Shown: piece by piece, positions 1 through 10,938 of the stretch | Position numbering within the stretch: position 1 is the stretch's first letter | Layout of the letters: every line of letters starts with the position of its first letter | Origin: Henricia sp. BOLD:AAB3569 | Lineage: Eukaryota; Echinodermata; Asteroidea; Spinulosida; Echinasteridae | Assembly (NCBI GenBank): GCA_037783545.1 | Contig: JBBELK010000298.1 | Location: 2,790,001-2,854,000 of the forward strand | Direction: 5' to 3' | DNA length: 64,000 bases | Notes under the pieces: model-generated | What the model saw: only the letters and a program-made list of their open reading frames with translations | Databases searched by the model: none | What the model was told of the DNA's origin: nothing | Translations under genes and position numbers: made by a program

Positions 1-375
1 GAACCATTTCGCTTCAACTAGGGGCAAGTTCGATTGACAACTGTAGTTAACTATAGTTAACATGTATTTCCAACCAAACGCAGTCTAGTCAACAGTGGTT
101 AGTCCTGTCTGGTCAACCACTTAGAACCAGCCCACAGGGCTCGGTCGCACTGGTCTCTGGTACCCATCAGGCAGCGAGTTGTTGCAGAGTTTCGCACGGA
201 ACCAGTTCACTAACTAAAGGCGTTCGCACTTGCACGTTAGCGCGCATGTGTGTTGCCAGAATGACGTTTGACCAGTGGTTAACTATAGTCGTCAATTGCT
301 CTAGGTGGCTGCTTGGCCAAGGTGCACAACCCTATCAGCACTTAGATTGTGGCCAATGGTGCCACCCACCTATGT
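1..375 (-). mobile_element. SINE family S1 fragment split by a MITE
   Basis: Bases 1-20 and about 299-350 match, in order, the 3' half of the S1 tRNA-derived SINE (complete copies at 10939-11262 and 22374-22705). The 280 bases between them start and end with inverted copies of a GTTAACTATAG-type sequence. CTAGG lies on both sides of the insert and may be the target duplication. It sits in the last intron of RNF185. Confidence 0.6.
21..298. mobile_element. MITE inserted in the S1 SINE
   Basis: About 278 bases that interrupt the S1 SINE. The left end reads GATTGACAACTGTAGTTAAC and the right end is its approximate reverse complement (GTTAACTATAGTCGTCAATT). No coding capacity. The superfamily is not recognised. 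Confidence 0.5.
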
Positions 376-541
376 ATCTCAATGTTTAGGTGGAAGACAC
401 ATAGATTCGTAAAAAAACTCATTATAATGTGAAGCACATGTGAACCTGTTTAATATGGAATGTGCACTACATAAATGCAATAATTTTAATTTGTTTAATT
501 GAAACCTTCAATGATTTTTTATTATTATTTATTTATTTCAG

Positions 542-639
542 ATCGTCCGCAAGCTCCCCCTAATCCTGACGAACAGTTCCTGTCCAAAGTCTTTCTCTGG
601 GTGGCCGTCCTCTTCGTAATATGGCTGCTTATCGCCTGA
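542..639 (+). CDS. RNF185: E3 ubiquitin-protein ligase RNF185, last exon
   Basis: Terminal coding exon of the ER and mitochondria-associated RING ubiquitin ligase RNF185. The acceptor is a T-rich tract ending TTTATTTCAG at 541. The exon enters in phase 1, encodes 31 full codons and stops with TGA at 637-639. The translated tail holds DEQFLSKVFLW followed by a hydrophobic run ending FVIWLLIA. Human RNF185 (recalled) ends DEQFLSRLFLF...FWLLIA, so both the acidic DEQFLS block and the final membrane anchor are conserved. In the family two C-terminal helices anchor the ligase so that the RING faces the cytosol, where it works in ER-associated degradation. The RING domain and earlier exons lie left of the window. 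The paralogue RNF5 also ends in WLLSI-type residues but lacks DEQFLS, so RNF185 is preferred. Confidence 0.93.
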
Positions 640-742
640 AGTTCATTCGTCACCTTGTACAGTCGTAACCTTATTCCTATATTTGATGCCATCTTCCCCT
701 GTAAGTCAATGGAAATGTCAATAAAGGTTGAAAAGATTTTGT
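640..742 (+). terminator. RNF185: RNF185 3' UTR and poly(A) signal
   Basis: A short 3' UTR follows the TGA. A perfect AATAAA lies at 720-725, about 80 bases after the stop, so cleavage is expected near 740. No repeat intervenes. Confidence 0.7.
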
Positions 743-819
743 TATGTACTAAATTATTATCTGGAAAAGCTTCATATTTGCACGAGAGCAGAATTTGCAA
801 AACAGGTGATATGGGTCTT

Positions 820-945
820 CCTTAGGTCTAGAGGTCCAATAGAACCTTTTCACAGGTGGCCATGACAGGGGGCGGTGATTTTGTTACCGTGTGCCATGCA
901 CAAGTAGGCACTTTGTGGAGAGGTATGATTACTTTGATTGGATCC
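820..945. repeat. Dispersed repeat fragment, also at 61716-61810
   Basis: The stretch with GGCCATGACAGGGGGCGGTG, then a TGCCATGCACAAGTA-type block and GCACTTTGTGGA, recurs in diverged form at about 61730-61810. Two copies show that it is interspersed. No ends or TIRs were resolved. Confidence 0.45.
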
Positions 946-962
946 ATTGTTAAAATCACTTA

Positions 963-1300
963 GGCCAAACAAAATAAATGGTGCATTTACGGTAACGGCC
1001 TAAACAAAATCCAGGTAGGTAGGTAGGAAAATAATTTTATTTTGTCATTTTTTTTACATTTCAGTTTATGCATTTGCGTGTTGTTTTGCAATGTTTCAAA
1101 CTCACTATTAACACTATTAAACATGTTCATGTACAAGTGTAGAAAATGTTATGTTTGTTGGAAATTATTGCAAATAGTGCTCATTTTAAATTATCAACTT
1201 GAAAATTGGCAATAAAAAGTTTGAGGTCGGCAATTTGGCCTCAAAAATTCCAGGTAGGTCGGGTTACCGTAAACACACCATTTATTTTGTTTGGCCTTAC
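963..1300. mobile_element. Foldback MITE
   Basis: The left arm GGCCAAACAAAATAAATGGT and the right arm ACCATTTATTTTGTTTGGCC are exact inverse complements, and both continue inward through TTACGGTAAC-type sequence and CCAGGTAGGT. Length about 338 bp, AT-rich centre, no ORF of note. Confidence 0.7.
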
Positions 1301-2234
1301 TCTTACTATATTATCTTTTTGTTTTGTGCACTCTAAAATATTAAACATTTTCTCATTTTTGCCAAAGTTATCGACTTCAGAAAGAGATATTTGCTCAAAT
1401 AAATCCACCAGTTGGAGATTATGAGGCAGTGAAATTGTGAGTTTAAAATGTTATCATAACTTGCACATTTTTAGCACATTAACTTGCACCTTTTTGTAAC
1501 CTAATTTCTAATTTTCCATTGGTGGTTTTTAGCTGGTATATCTCATTTCAAAGCTGGTAACTTTGGCAAACTGAAAATATTTTTTTCACATTTGTTTTTT
1601 CTCTATGTCTGGCCATTGATACGTCAGTGCAGACAAGTTCATGAGTTGACAAAAAAACCTTATTCTATGTGTTGACAGTAATAGCAACAAACACCACAAT
1701 AATGGGGGATTTTTGAGACGCTTCGTGACTGCAAACAAACCGGTCCTTTTACATTGTCTACGTCATATTGAGCAAGCGCACTTTAGCTCAAACAATGGAA
1801 ATGGACCGGTTTGTTTGCAGCTACCATGCTTTTCAAAAGTCTACCATTGTTCTTGTCCAGAATGTGGGTGATTCCATGAAAACAGGACAGTGTCCCCCTG
1901 ACGTCGTGACTCTTTTTTATAATTTCCGGACTTCAGCATATAAAGAATATATGGCCTCATGAATCGAACACCACCTTTATCTGTTGATACTACCCAAAAC
2001 ATAACGAGAACAATTTAATAAACTAGTGCGATCTTCTAGATGCAATTGTGACATTTTGAAACTTTCGCTCAAAATGTAACAAATTTTGCTCATAATGTAA
2101 TTTGAATCGATAAAGTCCAGGTTCTACAGCTGGGTAAAATCAGCAACTACCTTTTCCAGAAAGAAACTTGTCAAAAAGACTTGAAATGTAATCGAATTCA
2201 TTTGAAGGTGAACCTTTAATCACTTGTTTCAGAA
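1301..2234. other. Intergenic stretch, no gene seen
   Basis: AT-rich sequence with no convincing exon. The only structure noticed is a 20-base inverted pair (about 1730-1750 and 1804-1823, containing AAACAAACCGGTCC) separated by about 55 bases. Confidence 0.5.
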
Positions 2235-2510
2235 TAGACCGTATCGAATAGCTGCCATCTTGTAGGGCAACTTTTGATATTTAAATTGTCGACAGTGTAA
2301 GCACAAATTGTGCAACCATGCATGTCTTCAAGGAACAAAGAAACTGCCCTACAAGATGGCAGCTATAGACCGTATCGAATAGCCGCCATTTCGTGGGGCA
2401 CCTTTTGTTACTTAAACCGTTCAACAATGGAAGCACAATATGTGCAACCATGCATGTCCTCGAGGAACAAAGAAACTGCCCCACGAAATGGCGGCTATTC
2501 AATACGGTCT
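2235..2510. mobile_element. Two abutting copies of a palindromic MITE (family M1)
   Basis: Copy one runs 2235-2366 and copy two 2367-2510. Each starts AGACCGTATCGAATAGC and carries an inverted GCCATYTYGTRGGGCA block near both ends, with a conserved core TGCAACCATGCATGTC. Copy one lacks its last 12 bases where copy two begins. The same family recurs at 4813-5086, 12313-12429 and 55577-55720, so it is a true interspersed family of about 140 bp. Confidence 0.85.
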
Positions 2511-3985
2511 AATTGATACTGTCTATAGTGGACAAGCGTAGTTTTGGGTTTCATTTCTTACTTAAATTATTTTAGATCTTTGTTTCCTTTTGTTTTTTTG
2601 TTCTTTCCCCTTTTTTTTAAATCTCCTATATTAGAAGTAAGTAGTTTTGACCATTTAAGTGCTTTGTTGAATAAGTTATTGTTTTAACAATGGTAAAACA
2701 CATGGGGTGTATCAAAACAACATGAAGTATCTGTCGACCAGAATTTCAAAATTTCAAGCGACTTGAAATAACCATATCTACAGATTGTGAGCCAGTTTAC
2801 ACCATACCTTTCGAGGAGTGGCAATGTTATAAAGTACTTTTAGCAGTGTCATTAATTGTTACAATTGGTATTATGCATAGGACAATCTTCAGTTGACGCG
2901 AAAAAGCATTACGCATGGGAAACACATGCACATGTAAAATTTCTAAAACAACCGTTCCAGAATGAAATTTGTGGGTGCACATAAGCTTTTTGCTGGTACC
3001 AGCATTTGTGGGAATTTCCGGCCCACTAATTTGCAAAGAACAAGATGTAAAATTAGAGGTACACCTACATACATTCAGCGAGATTTTGAAAAATATCAAT
3101 TTTATCTTTATCCAAAAAGAAGCACGTACTAGTGTATTATGCTCCGGCCCTTACCAATGATATGCTTATCTAATTAGCATTTTGCGTGGTTTGCATGAAT
3201 AGCGTGTAGCGTACTGAAATGCTTCCTTTCACATGCACACTTAATTTTTGTTGCTATGTGGTGCACGCGGCAGGTGTGAAGTACAGAATCAATACTGTGT
3301 TCACCGTAGGAGAGAATGGCATAAAGCAATCACATTGTTAGTTACTGGGAAGTAACGTGCACCACGTAACAACAACGGCGTGGTGTATGTGACTTTCTAA
3401 ACTGCACCTCTATTTGAAAGTGAAGAATTGGGCGCGCCAGCCATTATGCAAATATTGGTAGGAGTTTAAGAAGTTGATCAGAGTTTTGTTTCTTTAAAAT
3501 GACTCATCTAGCATTGTAATGTGCAGATTTGATGGGAAAACCCAAACATTTTAAGTGGGAACAATAAGCATCCAATTGTTCATCCTGTCTCGTATGTTTC
3601 GCACACAAGGTCCAAAGCCATGACGATCAACTTCCCAATTCTTGCCCGAATATTACACGCTAAGGGCTATTATGCCTGTAAATTGTATATACTATATTCG
3701 TAATATAAATCCTTTAATAACAATTGTCATATCATATGCATGTTTTATTGTATGAGTCATTTCTATGATGACTGGAAGAATACGTAGCAATGCACTTGTT
3801 ACACGGGACAATAAAAACGAATTTTCCTGTGAACCCAAACAAGTTCTGAAATGTGCTGTTGTTTTTGTTAAAGGCCATTTAAAAGATTTACAATATTTAC
3901 AAATTTTAATTAATCTTTTGACTGGAAAATTTACCCTTCTCGAATGGAAGATAGAATTGGTTCCAATGCAGTGCAACCGCTCAAG
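2511..3985. other. Intergenic stretch, no gene seen
   Basis: No exon-like frame with splice sites was found. Bases around 3520-3560 (GTGCAGATTTGATGGGAAAA) recur at 36357-36378, so at least part is an old repeat. A pair of GTGCAC-type blocks at about 3260 and 3355 is weakly inverted. Confidence 0.5.
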
Positions 3986-4061
3986 ATTAGGGAGGTTTAA
4001 ATGCACGTGAAACGCGAACGTTAACGCAAAACTCGGCACCGGTCACCTCTTGAGTAGGTCT

Positions 4062-4238
4062 TAAGCCCGGTTCATACTTCATGCGAACGCGAACGCGAAT
4101 GCGAATTTGACGTCACAACGATTGTTTCGCGCAGCGAATTCGCAAAAAGTTGAACTAGTTTCAACTTGCGCGAATGTTCGCCGCGAAATGTTTGACGTCA
4201 CATTGACGTGAGATTCGCGTTCGCGTTTGCTTTCGCGT
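4062..4238. mobile_element. F-family MITE, right end truncated
   Basis: Starts GCCCGGTTCATACTTCATGC and shows GCGAACGCGAATGCGAATTT, TTGAACTAGTTTCAACTTGC at its centre and an inverted GATTCGCGTTCGCGTTTGC near the right. A second copy at 18482-19280 keeps the missing right end (AAGTATGAACCGGGCTTA). The intact centre TTGAACTAGTTTCAAC serves as the empty site for the foldback in the second copy. Confidence 0.75.
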
Positions 4239-4652
4239 GCGGGCCTCCCACTGTGCGATTTTTGCCACGAATTAGCTACGATTGGGTACGATTGGCTACG
4301 ATTGTGTGTAGAGTCTATAGGCAGTCTCCGATAATCGTACCAATTCGTAGGACATTCGTGGCCAAAATCGCACAGTGGGAGGCCTGCTTAAAGCGGGCCT
4401 CCCACTGTGCGATTATTGCCACGAATCTCCTACGATGTAGTACGATTACCAGAGACTGTCTATAGACTCTACACACAATGGTACCAAATCGTAGCTAATT
4501 CGCACAGTGGGAGGCCCGCTTTAAGCGATTTTGGCCACGAATTTCCTACGAATTGGTACGATTATCGGAGACTGCTTATAGACTCTACACACAATCGTAC
4601 CAAATCGTAGCTAATTCGTGGCAAAAATCGCACAGTGGGAGGCCCGCTTTAG
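4239..4652. mobile_element. Three tandem copies of MITE family M3
   Basis: Each about 130-150 bp copy starts AAGCGGGCCTCCCACTGTGC and ends in the inverse GCACAGTGGGAGGCCCGCTT. Between are ATTGTGTGTAGAGTCTATAG and its inverse. Approximate units are 4239-4393, 4391-4526 and 4521-4652, sharing their terminal GCTTTAAGC bases head to tail. A solo copy lies at 29221-29356. Confidence 0.85.
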
Positions 4653-4812
4653 AACTCGGGCTGGAATCTTGGCCACATCAAAAGTTTTATCTCTCCACGA
4701 AAGTCAAAGATGTTGGTTTTTGTTTTCATCTGGTCTAAGATCTCCTCAGAATAATGACTAAGTGTTCAAAGCATTTCACGTTCGCGTTTTACGTGCGTCT
4801 AAACCTCCCTAA

Positions 4813-5086
4813 AGACCGTATCGATTAGCCGCCATTTCGTGGGGCAGTTTCTTTGTTCCTCGGGGACGGACATGCATGGTTGCACATAATGTGCTTCCAT
4901 TGTTGAATGGTTTAAAGGCACAGGCTCGTCAGCATGATGCGCGCGCGCCAAATTGGTGCAATTACAAAATACGCAGCTCCATAGCAAAGGCATGGAGATG
5001 CGTAATTCGAGGCACGAATTTGGCGAGCGCGCATTGCTGACGAGCCTGTGCCTTTAAGTAACAATAGGTGCCCCACGAAACGGTCT
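4813..5086. mobile_element. M1 MITE with a nested TTAA element
   Basis: Starts AAGACCGTATCGATTAGCCG and ends GGTGCCCCACGAAACGGTCT. It is split after GGTTTAA by the TTAA-c element at 4914-5056 and then resumes with GTAACAATAGGTGCC. The uninterrupted copy at 12313-12429 reads GGTTTAAGTAACAAAAGG, which gives the empty site. Confidence 0.85.
4912..5057. mobile_element. TTAA-c MITE inside M1
   Basis: Begins TTAA-AGGCACAGGCTCGTCAG and ends GCTGACGAGCCTGTGCCT-TTAA. TTAA on both sides, compared with one TTAA in the empty M1 copy, shows a TTAA target duplication. The interior is rich in CGCGCG with a palindrome around ATGGAG. A second copy is at 15329-15469. Confidence 0.9.
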
Positions 5087-5354
5087 GTTAATTTGTTTTT
5101 AAACATGATGATTGAAGAATTTATATAAATGTATGTGCGCGCACATTTTTTGTAGAGTGCCCTCATGTGAACAAAACTAGTTTTTTTTCCTGCGCTGTTA
5201 GTCGCAATAGCGCCCTCTCGCAGCGGTCGGGATTCAGGATTCCAACAAAATGAACGTCTTGGAACAAGACTAGCTGATTATTTTAAGTGTTGCTGAGAAT
5301 AAATAATTTTAATAATTCATCCTGAACTAAAAATACGGTCATTACAAATAAAAA
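5087..5354. other. Intergenic, no gene seen
   Basis: Short spacer with a GAGGGCGC-type dispersed motif near 5210. No exon, TIR or tRNA-like signal was recognised. Confidence 0.5.
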
Positions 5355-5466
5355 CAGTGGCGGAACCAGCCTCATTAAAATACAGGAATACAAAGGACAA
5401 GCGGGGGATACAGCCCCCTGAAATCCATTGTATTCCTGTATTTTAATGAGGCTGGATCCGCCACTG
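5355..5466. mobile_element. Short palindromic MITE (CAGTGGCGGA ends)
   Basis: The left end CAGTGGCGGAACCAGCCTCA plus TTAAAATACAGGAATACA is inverted at the right as TGTATTCCTGTATTTTAATG plus AGGCTGGATCCGCCACTG. About 112 bp, nearly all arm. CAG..CTG ends with GGCGGATCC are typical of hAT-like MITEs, and related single ends occur at 49318 and 56067. Confidence 0.85.
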
Positions 5467-5514
5467 AAAAACCACGCTTAAAGGGCCGACATACAAGTTC
5501 AACATGGTTAAATG

Positions 5515-5655
5515 GGAAATATTGAAAGATAATGATCCCGAGGTGTTGGATGATTGGGACTATCTCCCGAGGCGCAGCCGAGAGAGATATAATATAATAG
5601 TCCCAAATAGTCTCTTAATCATCCAACACGGTACACCAATCATCTAACACCGTGA
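5515..5655. repeat. Imperfect palindrome
   Basis: CCGAGGTGTTGGATGATTGG and the later CCAATCATCTAACACCGTG form inverted arms around ATAATATAATAG. Probably an old MITE. No second copy was noticed. Confidence 0.45.
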
Positions 5656-6039
5656 ACCGGCCTTACATACAAGGGAAGATGGCCATTGGAACTTTGAGTA
5701 CTTATTTCCCTTCTTCTATTTGGTAAAATGGTTGATTACAAATGTTGGGACATTGCAAATATTCAAAAAAAAGGATGAGGACCAGCTGATTACCCCTTTA
5801 AATTAGCCATCGCCTACGGTGAGCTCATCCCTGCCTCCACGCCTGTAAATGAGTAATAATCAATTTGTGAGAACCAGACTGACAAGGCAAGTTGGGTTAA
5901 AGGTCAAGCCTGTGGTAACTTGTTTACATCCGGGCATTTTACGATTGTGCGTGAATAAGTTTGGTTTGATGGTTTGATCGTGGAACTGTTGTCCCTTTAA
6001 ATTCCCTCAAAATGTCTAGTTTGGTAGATCAGTGAGCCT

Positions 6040-6235
6040 CCAGTTTCCCCCTCCCGACACTCCCACAAGATTTTTCTTTCTGTTGTCTTATTTTTGCCGC
6101 CCCTTTGTGGTCTTGGGAGCGGTTTAAAGGGACGGAACAGAGGAAACTTGTGGCAAGTCTCGACGCGACGTGGCACGGTACAACTGCCGGCCCCGACCAA
6201 CTGCGCAGTACGTGACTTGCACCGTGTGGTAAAAA
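6040..6235 (+). promoter_or_regulatory. CpG-richer patch, possible promoter or 5' UTR exon
   Basis: Bases 6110-6230 are much richer in CG than their surroundings (GTCTCGACGCGACGTGGCAC and following) and end near a possible donor GTGTG|GTAAAA. The EIF4ENIF1 start codon lies in an exon that begins with a splice acceptor, so an upstream non-coding exon must exist, and this patch is one candidate. No TATA box or other direct evidence was seen. Confidence 0.25.
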
Positions 6236-7616
6236 TGCTCATCTGTTCCTTTGTTTATTGGTCATTGTCCGTTCATTCTTGTCATTGTATATTTTGAATT
6301 AACCCCAGGTGCTGATCAACTATTCATGTGTGAAGTCTTAAGAGTTCTGGGTGCTTAGATGCCCCGCATGCCGTGAATTTTTTTTGGCTTTTGTCTGTGT
6401 TTTGTCACTGTGATTGCGTTAGTACTTGCGCAATGGAATGTGTGCAGTTCTCAGTATGCGCGCACACTGTGTGTAGGCAGCACGGTTGCTGTTTCAATGA
6501 ACATCATTGCATGGCTTAAAATGGCTGCCACCTTACACCATGTACTAGCATGCAAGCAAGTGGAGATGTTTATCTGGTAATAGGGTGTTTTAATAGCTGG
6601 TATTGTTTATTTAAATCCCAGATTAATTACTGTGAAATGGCAACCCCAATTAATTTTGTAAACACGGTAAACATCCTGTTTTTGACCTACAATACATGCA
6701 AAGGCCTATACTATAGACCTTTATCACGGTGGGGCCATCTTCCCTTTTCTCCTATTAAAATGAACGTAACCAAAGCAAGGCTTGCAAAAAAATATAGCGT
6801 GGTCCCGTTTTGAAACTGTTCATTGTGTGTTTCACAATGGCACAGGCGTTGCGCGATCAAGAGAGCGCTCGGCGTGAACAGTGATCCTCAACAGGAAATT
6901 ACATGCGCTATCGCGCGTAACGCAGACGCACTGATTGTGCCCGACACGTACTATGAGGAACAAGACAAAAAAATTGTCAAAGAGACAGGCGTGTGCTAAT
7001 GTAATCGCTGACGACACTGCAGAGCAACGATTGTGCCTGTTTATACGATGTAGTTCATTGTGCCACGTGATTGGCCTGATTGTAACATACCTATCTATTG
7101 CCTGTTTTTCCTTTCCATTCAACTCAATTTTAGGAATTGTTAGGCGGTTTTAAGATACGTTATCTGCATATGTTGCATTTTTGAGAAAAATATGGTTATT
7201 TTCCAATTATTCAGTGAACAAATTGACTCCAGCTACAATCAAAACAATAAATGGAATTTAGTCCCATTCTGGGATGCCGTAACTCTTACATAAATATCTT
7301 AATACTAAAAAGAAATACGCATAAGTAATGCATATTTAATGCATATTAAGTAATGCATATTTCTTTAGGTAAGGTATCGTTCAGTGTCTTCTTTCAGAGA
7401 AAATTGCAAACAAAGTCTACGAAATTTCACTTGTGAAACTGCAGTGAACTGCCATAAACCATGGCTTCTTGTATCATGTTAGCTCAGTCGTTCCTGCGCA
7501 ATTTTCGTACTGCACTAATTCAGTACTGCTATTCATTTCACTTCAGGAAATCCCCTCATTTTTCAGAAAGATAAGGCGCAAGCGTTTGTTCAGAAAGATT
7601 CGGAAAGATTACATGT
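6236..7616. other. Intergenic stretch, no gene seen
   Basis: Frames are short and lack paired splice sites. A clustered direct repeat AAGTAATGCATATTTAATGC lies at about 7323-7365. CpG-rich sequence at 6840-6960 may be an old MITE, but its ends could not be set. Confidence 0.45.
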
Positions 7617-8381
7617 ACCATGCAGTAATGCACGGACACCCTCTGGACCCCATACACTAAACCTATGGAGCAACTCTCAAACATTTTACGTTTTTCCTCA
7701 GTAAATTTATGACAGTTTTCCCTCTTAATTTTGCATTTTTATAATCAAACTAACATTTTTACAAGGTTTATATGTCATAAGGAAAGTCCTGGTTGTCCGT
7801 GCATGGTAAACCTCCGGTTTGGGTAGAATTTTTTGTGGTGGCACATTCGTATACATTGAACAGAGATTTTAAGGAAATTACCTACTGGAATCAACAGATA
7901 ATGTAATTTTAAGATATACTTCCCACTTGCACGTTTGTTGCAAATGTTGCTTTTCTGTAGAAAAGTCGCATTTTCTCCTTCAAAAATTGCCTTCAGTTAG
8001 TGCACAAGATAACCATTCACGCGCGCGCGCAGCGCCCTCTGTTGTCGCCCTTACGCACAGACTGCTCGCCGCGTAATTTTGTGGATTACTTTACGCAGTC
8101 ATTTTATCATTTATTTATCTCAGAAATGCAACATTTGCGACAGAAGTGCAAGTGGGAAGTATATCTTAGAATTTGATGATCTGTTGATTCCAGGAGGTAA
8201 TTTCATTCAAATCTTTGTTCAATGTATACGAAAAAAATACCAACATTTTTAGTTTGATGACAAAAATGCAAAATTAAGAGGGAAAACTGTCATAAATTTA
8301 CTTAGGAAAAATTTGGAATTTTTGAGTTGTCCCATAGATTTAGTGTATGGGGGTCCCAGTGGGTGTCTGTGCATGGTAATT
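7617..8381. mobile_element. Large foldback element with nested K2 MITE
   Basis: The outer ends are inverted: CCATGCAGTAATGCACGGAC plus ACCC at the left and GGGTGTCTGTGCATGGTAAT at the right. Arms continue through ATTTATGACAGTTTTCCCTC and TTAATTTTGCATTTTTAT with their inverse. A CATGCACGGACACC-type end also occurs at about 51474, showing dispersal. K2 (about 7850-8231) sits inside. Confidence 0.8.
7850..8231. mobile_element. K2 foldback MITE
   Basis: Inverted arms start TCGTATACATTGAACAGAGA and end TTTGTTCAATGTATACGA. They carry AAGATATACTTCCCACTTGC and its inverse around a CGCGCG core with AGCGCCCTCTGTTGTCGC. A stand-alone copy at 52917-53277 has the same arms and core, so K2 is independent of the outer element. 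Confidence 0.8.
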
Positions 8382-8395
8382 TTTTCACTAACTTT

Positions 8396-8838
8396 AGACC
8401 GTTCCCGAGCTCGGGATCAAGATTGATCCCCTGATAAGAATGCGTCAGTGTTAACCACAATGATCCTGAGTGCCGCATTTACATTCTGTAGTTGATCTCG
8501 AGCGCGGTGCCAGAAGTTGCAGTCAAAGGTCATGCTCTGTGTGCATGTACTGATCAAGGTGTGCATGGATTGTGCATATGTACATTGTACAAGGCTACTT
8601 AAATTTCAAGATTTTTCCTCCGCTATGGATGTGGAGCGGATGCGGCAGGCCTGCGCAAGTGCGGTAAAGATTAATTGCTTATCTAACCGCAAACTGATCC
8701 CGAGCTCGGGATCGAACCCTCCGCCAATGCGAGACAAAAATTCTCGGGTCTGATCCGGGGCCAAATTGGTCCCGAGAGCGTTTACACTCAGTTTGTGGTC
8801 AACTCCGAGCTTGGGATCAAGTGTAAACGGGGTGTAAG
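8396..8838. repeat. Imperfect foldback with CCGAGCTCGGGATC motifs
   Basis: CCGAGCTCGGGATC appears near 8406 and 8699, with GAGCTTGGGATCAAGTGTAA at the right in inverse relation to the left end. Probably an old MITE. Its ends are uncertain and no second full copy was seen. Confidence 0.45.
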
Positions 8839-9069
8839 TGAAATTTCCCTTTAATTTAAAAAAAGTGGTACATTGCTCTTTCATGCTTTAAACTCAAAAA
8901 TTCATTATAAACATGAAGCAGTCAATAGTACTCAATGCAGTGATTGCATTGCCTCGTTACAATGTACTTGGTCATACGTATTGTATTGGCTTTGTCATTT
9001 ATTTCACAGTCTGCTTCATTGATCATGTATACTGTTTTTTTCTACGGTATCTTGCAAAAAAAACATGCC

Positions 9070-9715
9070 AAAGGTATGAATTCCGTTCACTGGTCGCCAC
9101 TGAGATGCTGTGTGTTAAGTCTATGGAACAGGGCAGAAAACGTTTTAAGTATTTTTAAAGAAAATGGTAATTGTTTTTTATTCGGGTAATTCCCAAAATT
9201 CCCCTTTTTAAGATTTCCAAGTGTTTTTAGTGATTGAAAGTGGTTTCCCAGTAAAAAATAATTATTTTCTATTTCAACAAATGCCACTCAAATTTAATGT
9301 TGTGTAGATATGGTACCAAGGTTTATGCAAACTCATTCTACAGCCAATTTTCATTGGTGTAGGTAACCCGGGACACCAAACTCTTATTCAATTCCATGGA
9401 ACAAATTATAAGCCTTTATGGTCTTTTGTTTTGAATATTTTTCAGGAATCGGAGAACAAAATATTCAAGAAAATGATGCTGCCCCCTATAATCACAGGCC
9501 ACAGTCCATTACTGAGAATTTGTGATCATGAGTGGTGATTTCTTTAAGCAGAGAGTGTCGTACGTAACTGGGACACCAAACATTTTGGACCCCTAATTTT
9601 GGGAATTACCCATTCCTAAAATCACTTCCCATTAAAATATTAACACATTTTGGTGGTTATTTAAGTCATAAGGAGAATAAGTGGCGACCAGTAAAGGGAA
9701 TTCTTTCCCATGCCA
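9070..9715. mobile_element. MITE family K, uninterrupted copy
   Basis: The left end GGTATGAATTCCGTTCACTG plus GTCGCCACTGAG is inverted at the right (AGTGGCGACCAGTAAAGGGA plus ATTCTTTCCC). It contains GGTTATTTAAGTCATAAGGA, which is the empty site for the TTAA-b insertion in the second copy (52264-52828). About 645 bp, AT-rich, no convincing ORF. Confidence 0.8.
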
Positions 9716-10318
9716 AAATATGCATGCGCACTCACATGAATCACAGTACATGTGTGCAGTATGTACACATGTGGGTGGATGTGGGTGTCAATTATACTTG
9801 GTGCACGTGCATCACCACGTATCGGCTGATGCTAAATATACATGTTCCGCCGGTACGTATGTAGAGTTGGTTTCGGTGCATTGCAGCATTACATGTTATT
9901 TTATGGAATGGATTTATGACGACCGTGTTTAATGTGTTTAATGTGAAATATTGTCATATTAAGCTCATATTTCCTCGTCAAATGTAAATGTACAAATGTA
10001 GGTGGAACAAATGCATAAATGTATACATGAATAATTTCATTGCAAAACGCTGTAAACGCCATATAACCCCCCCTCCTCCCCCCCAACAAAATTGAGATAA
10101 TGGTGTCGGTACCTTCTTGACTGGTGGTCCTACACATTCGTCAAATAGATTATTGGCAAACTGTGTTATATCCCACAAAAACTGTTTTAGTATATTGGAA
10201 TTTGCCATTTCGTGTAGTGCTTAGTTGTACCCCGGTAATATAAAATGGCAGTTTTCTCTAAATGCCAAAAATATACAGCGTTTTGTGATAAAACTATTCA
10301 CATACGTACACTTTGATG
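9716..10318. other. Intergenic stretch, no gene seen
   Basis: Only a C-rich run at 10067-10083 stands out. No exon, tRNA-like or TIR structure was recognised. Confidence 0.5.
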
Positions 10319-10585
10319 TAGAGGGTGTATCAGAAAAAAATATACACTCATAAAATTGTAGATAAAATAGAAATTGTATTATATTTAGAAAATTGGCTCA
10401 CACATATCGGTAGACATAGGTTTAATGTTTTCATTAACGCCGTCTTTATGTTGGGAATTTTACGCTTGACTGAACAGGGGCTAGATTTGTAAACAAAGCT
10501 AAAATTAACTTGCGCCGAAAAATGGAAGATGCAAAACAGGATCAAGGAGCATGTGAGGTCAATTTGACATCGGCTTTTCGGAAAG
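10319..10585. repeat. Interspersed repeat, second copy at 37945-38215
   Basis: AGGGTGTATCAGAAAAA, then CACTCATAAAATTGTAGATA, ATCGGTAGACATAGGTTT and GATGCAAAACAGGATCAAGG occur in the same order and spacing at 37945-38215. Probably a fragment of a DNA transposon. The class is not determined. Confidence 0.7.
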
Positions 10586-10938
10586 TTTAGCTAGCCCCTC
10601 AGTCCTCCACGTGACCACCTAGTTTTGCACACAGATTTGCATGCTTAGCGTAACACCAAATGCAGGCCCGGTCACAGCTCTATTCTGTCTGAGAAGGATG
10701 ACATTTGTTCTTTTTCGTTTTGTTGAGAGGTAGCGCATGGGTTCAGGGTGTCTGTGCAGGGTAATCTTTCCATTTGTGTAGATAAATGTGAAAAAGTGCA
10801 GTTTGGGGGTGCTTTGGTAGGCCACTTTGTTGTGCTTTGACAACGAAGGGAATAAGTTTGTTACATAATAAGAATAAGTATGTACACGTTATTCATGTTA
10901 CATGTTTGCAGCGGCAAGATGTGAAACTGTCTAAATAA

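Larger units (their letters stand above)
3987..4812. mobile_element. Outer MITE hosting nested insertions
   Basis: The left end TTAGGGAGGTTTAAATGCAC plus GTGAAACGCGAACG and the right end CACGTTCGCGTTTTACGTGC plus TAAACCTCCCTAA are inverse complements. The interior is interrupted by an F-family element (about 4062-4238) and by three M3 copies (4239-4652). Another element with GGGAGGTTTTCGCA-type ends lies at 49838-50253 and may be related. Confidence 0.75.

Noticed and set aside
6994-7122. Possible exon in the CpG-rich 6.84-7.12 kb region
   Set aside because: Overlapping frames on both strands, no acceptor and donor pair, and the composition fits an eroded MITE.
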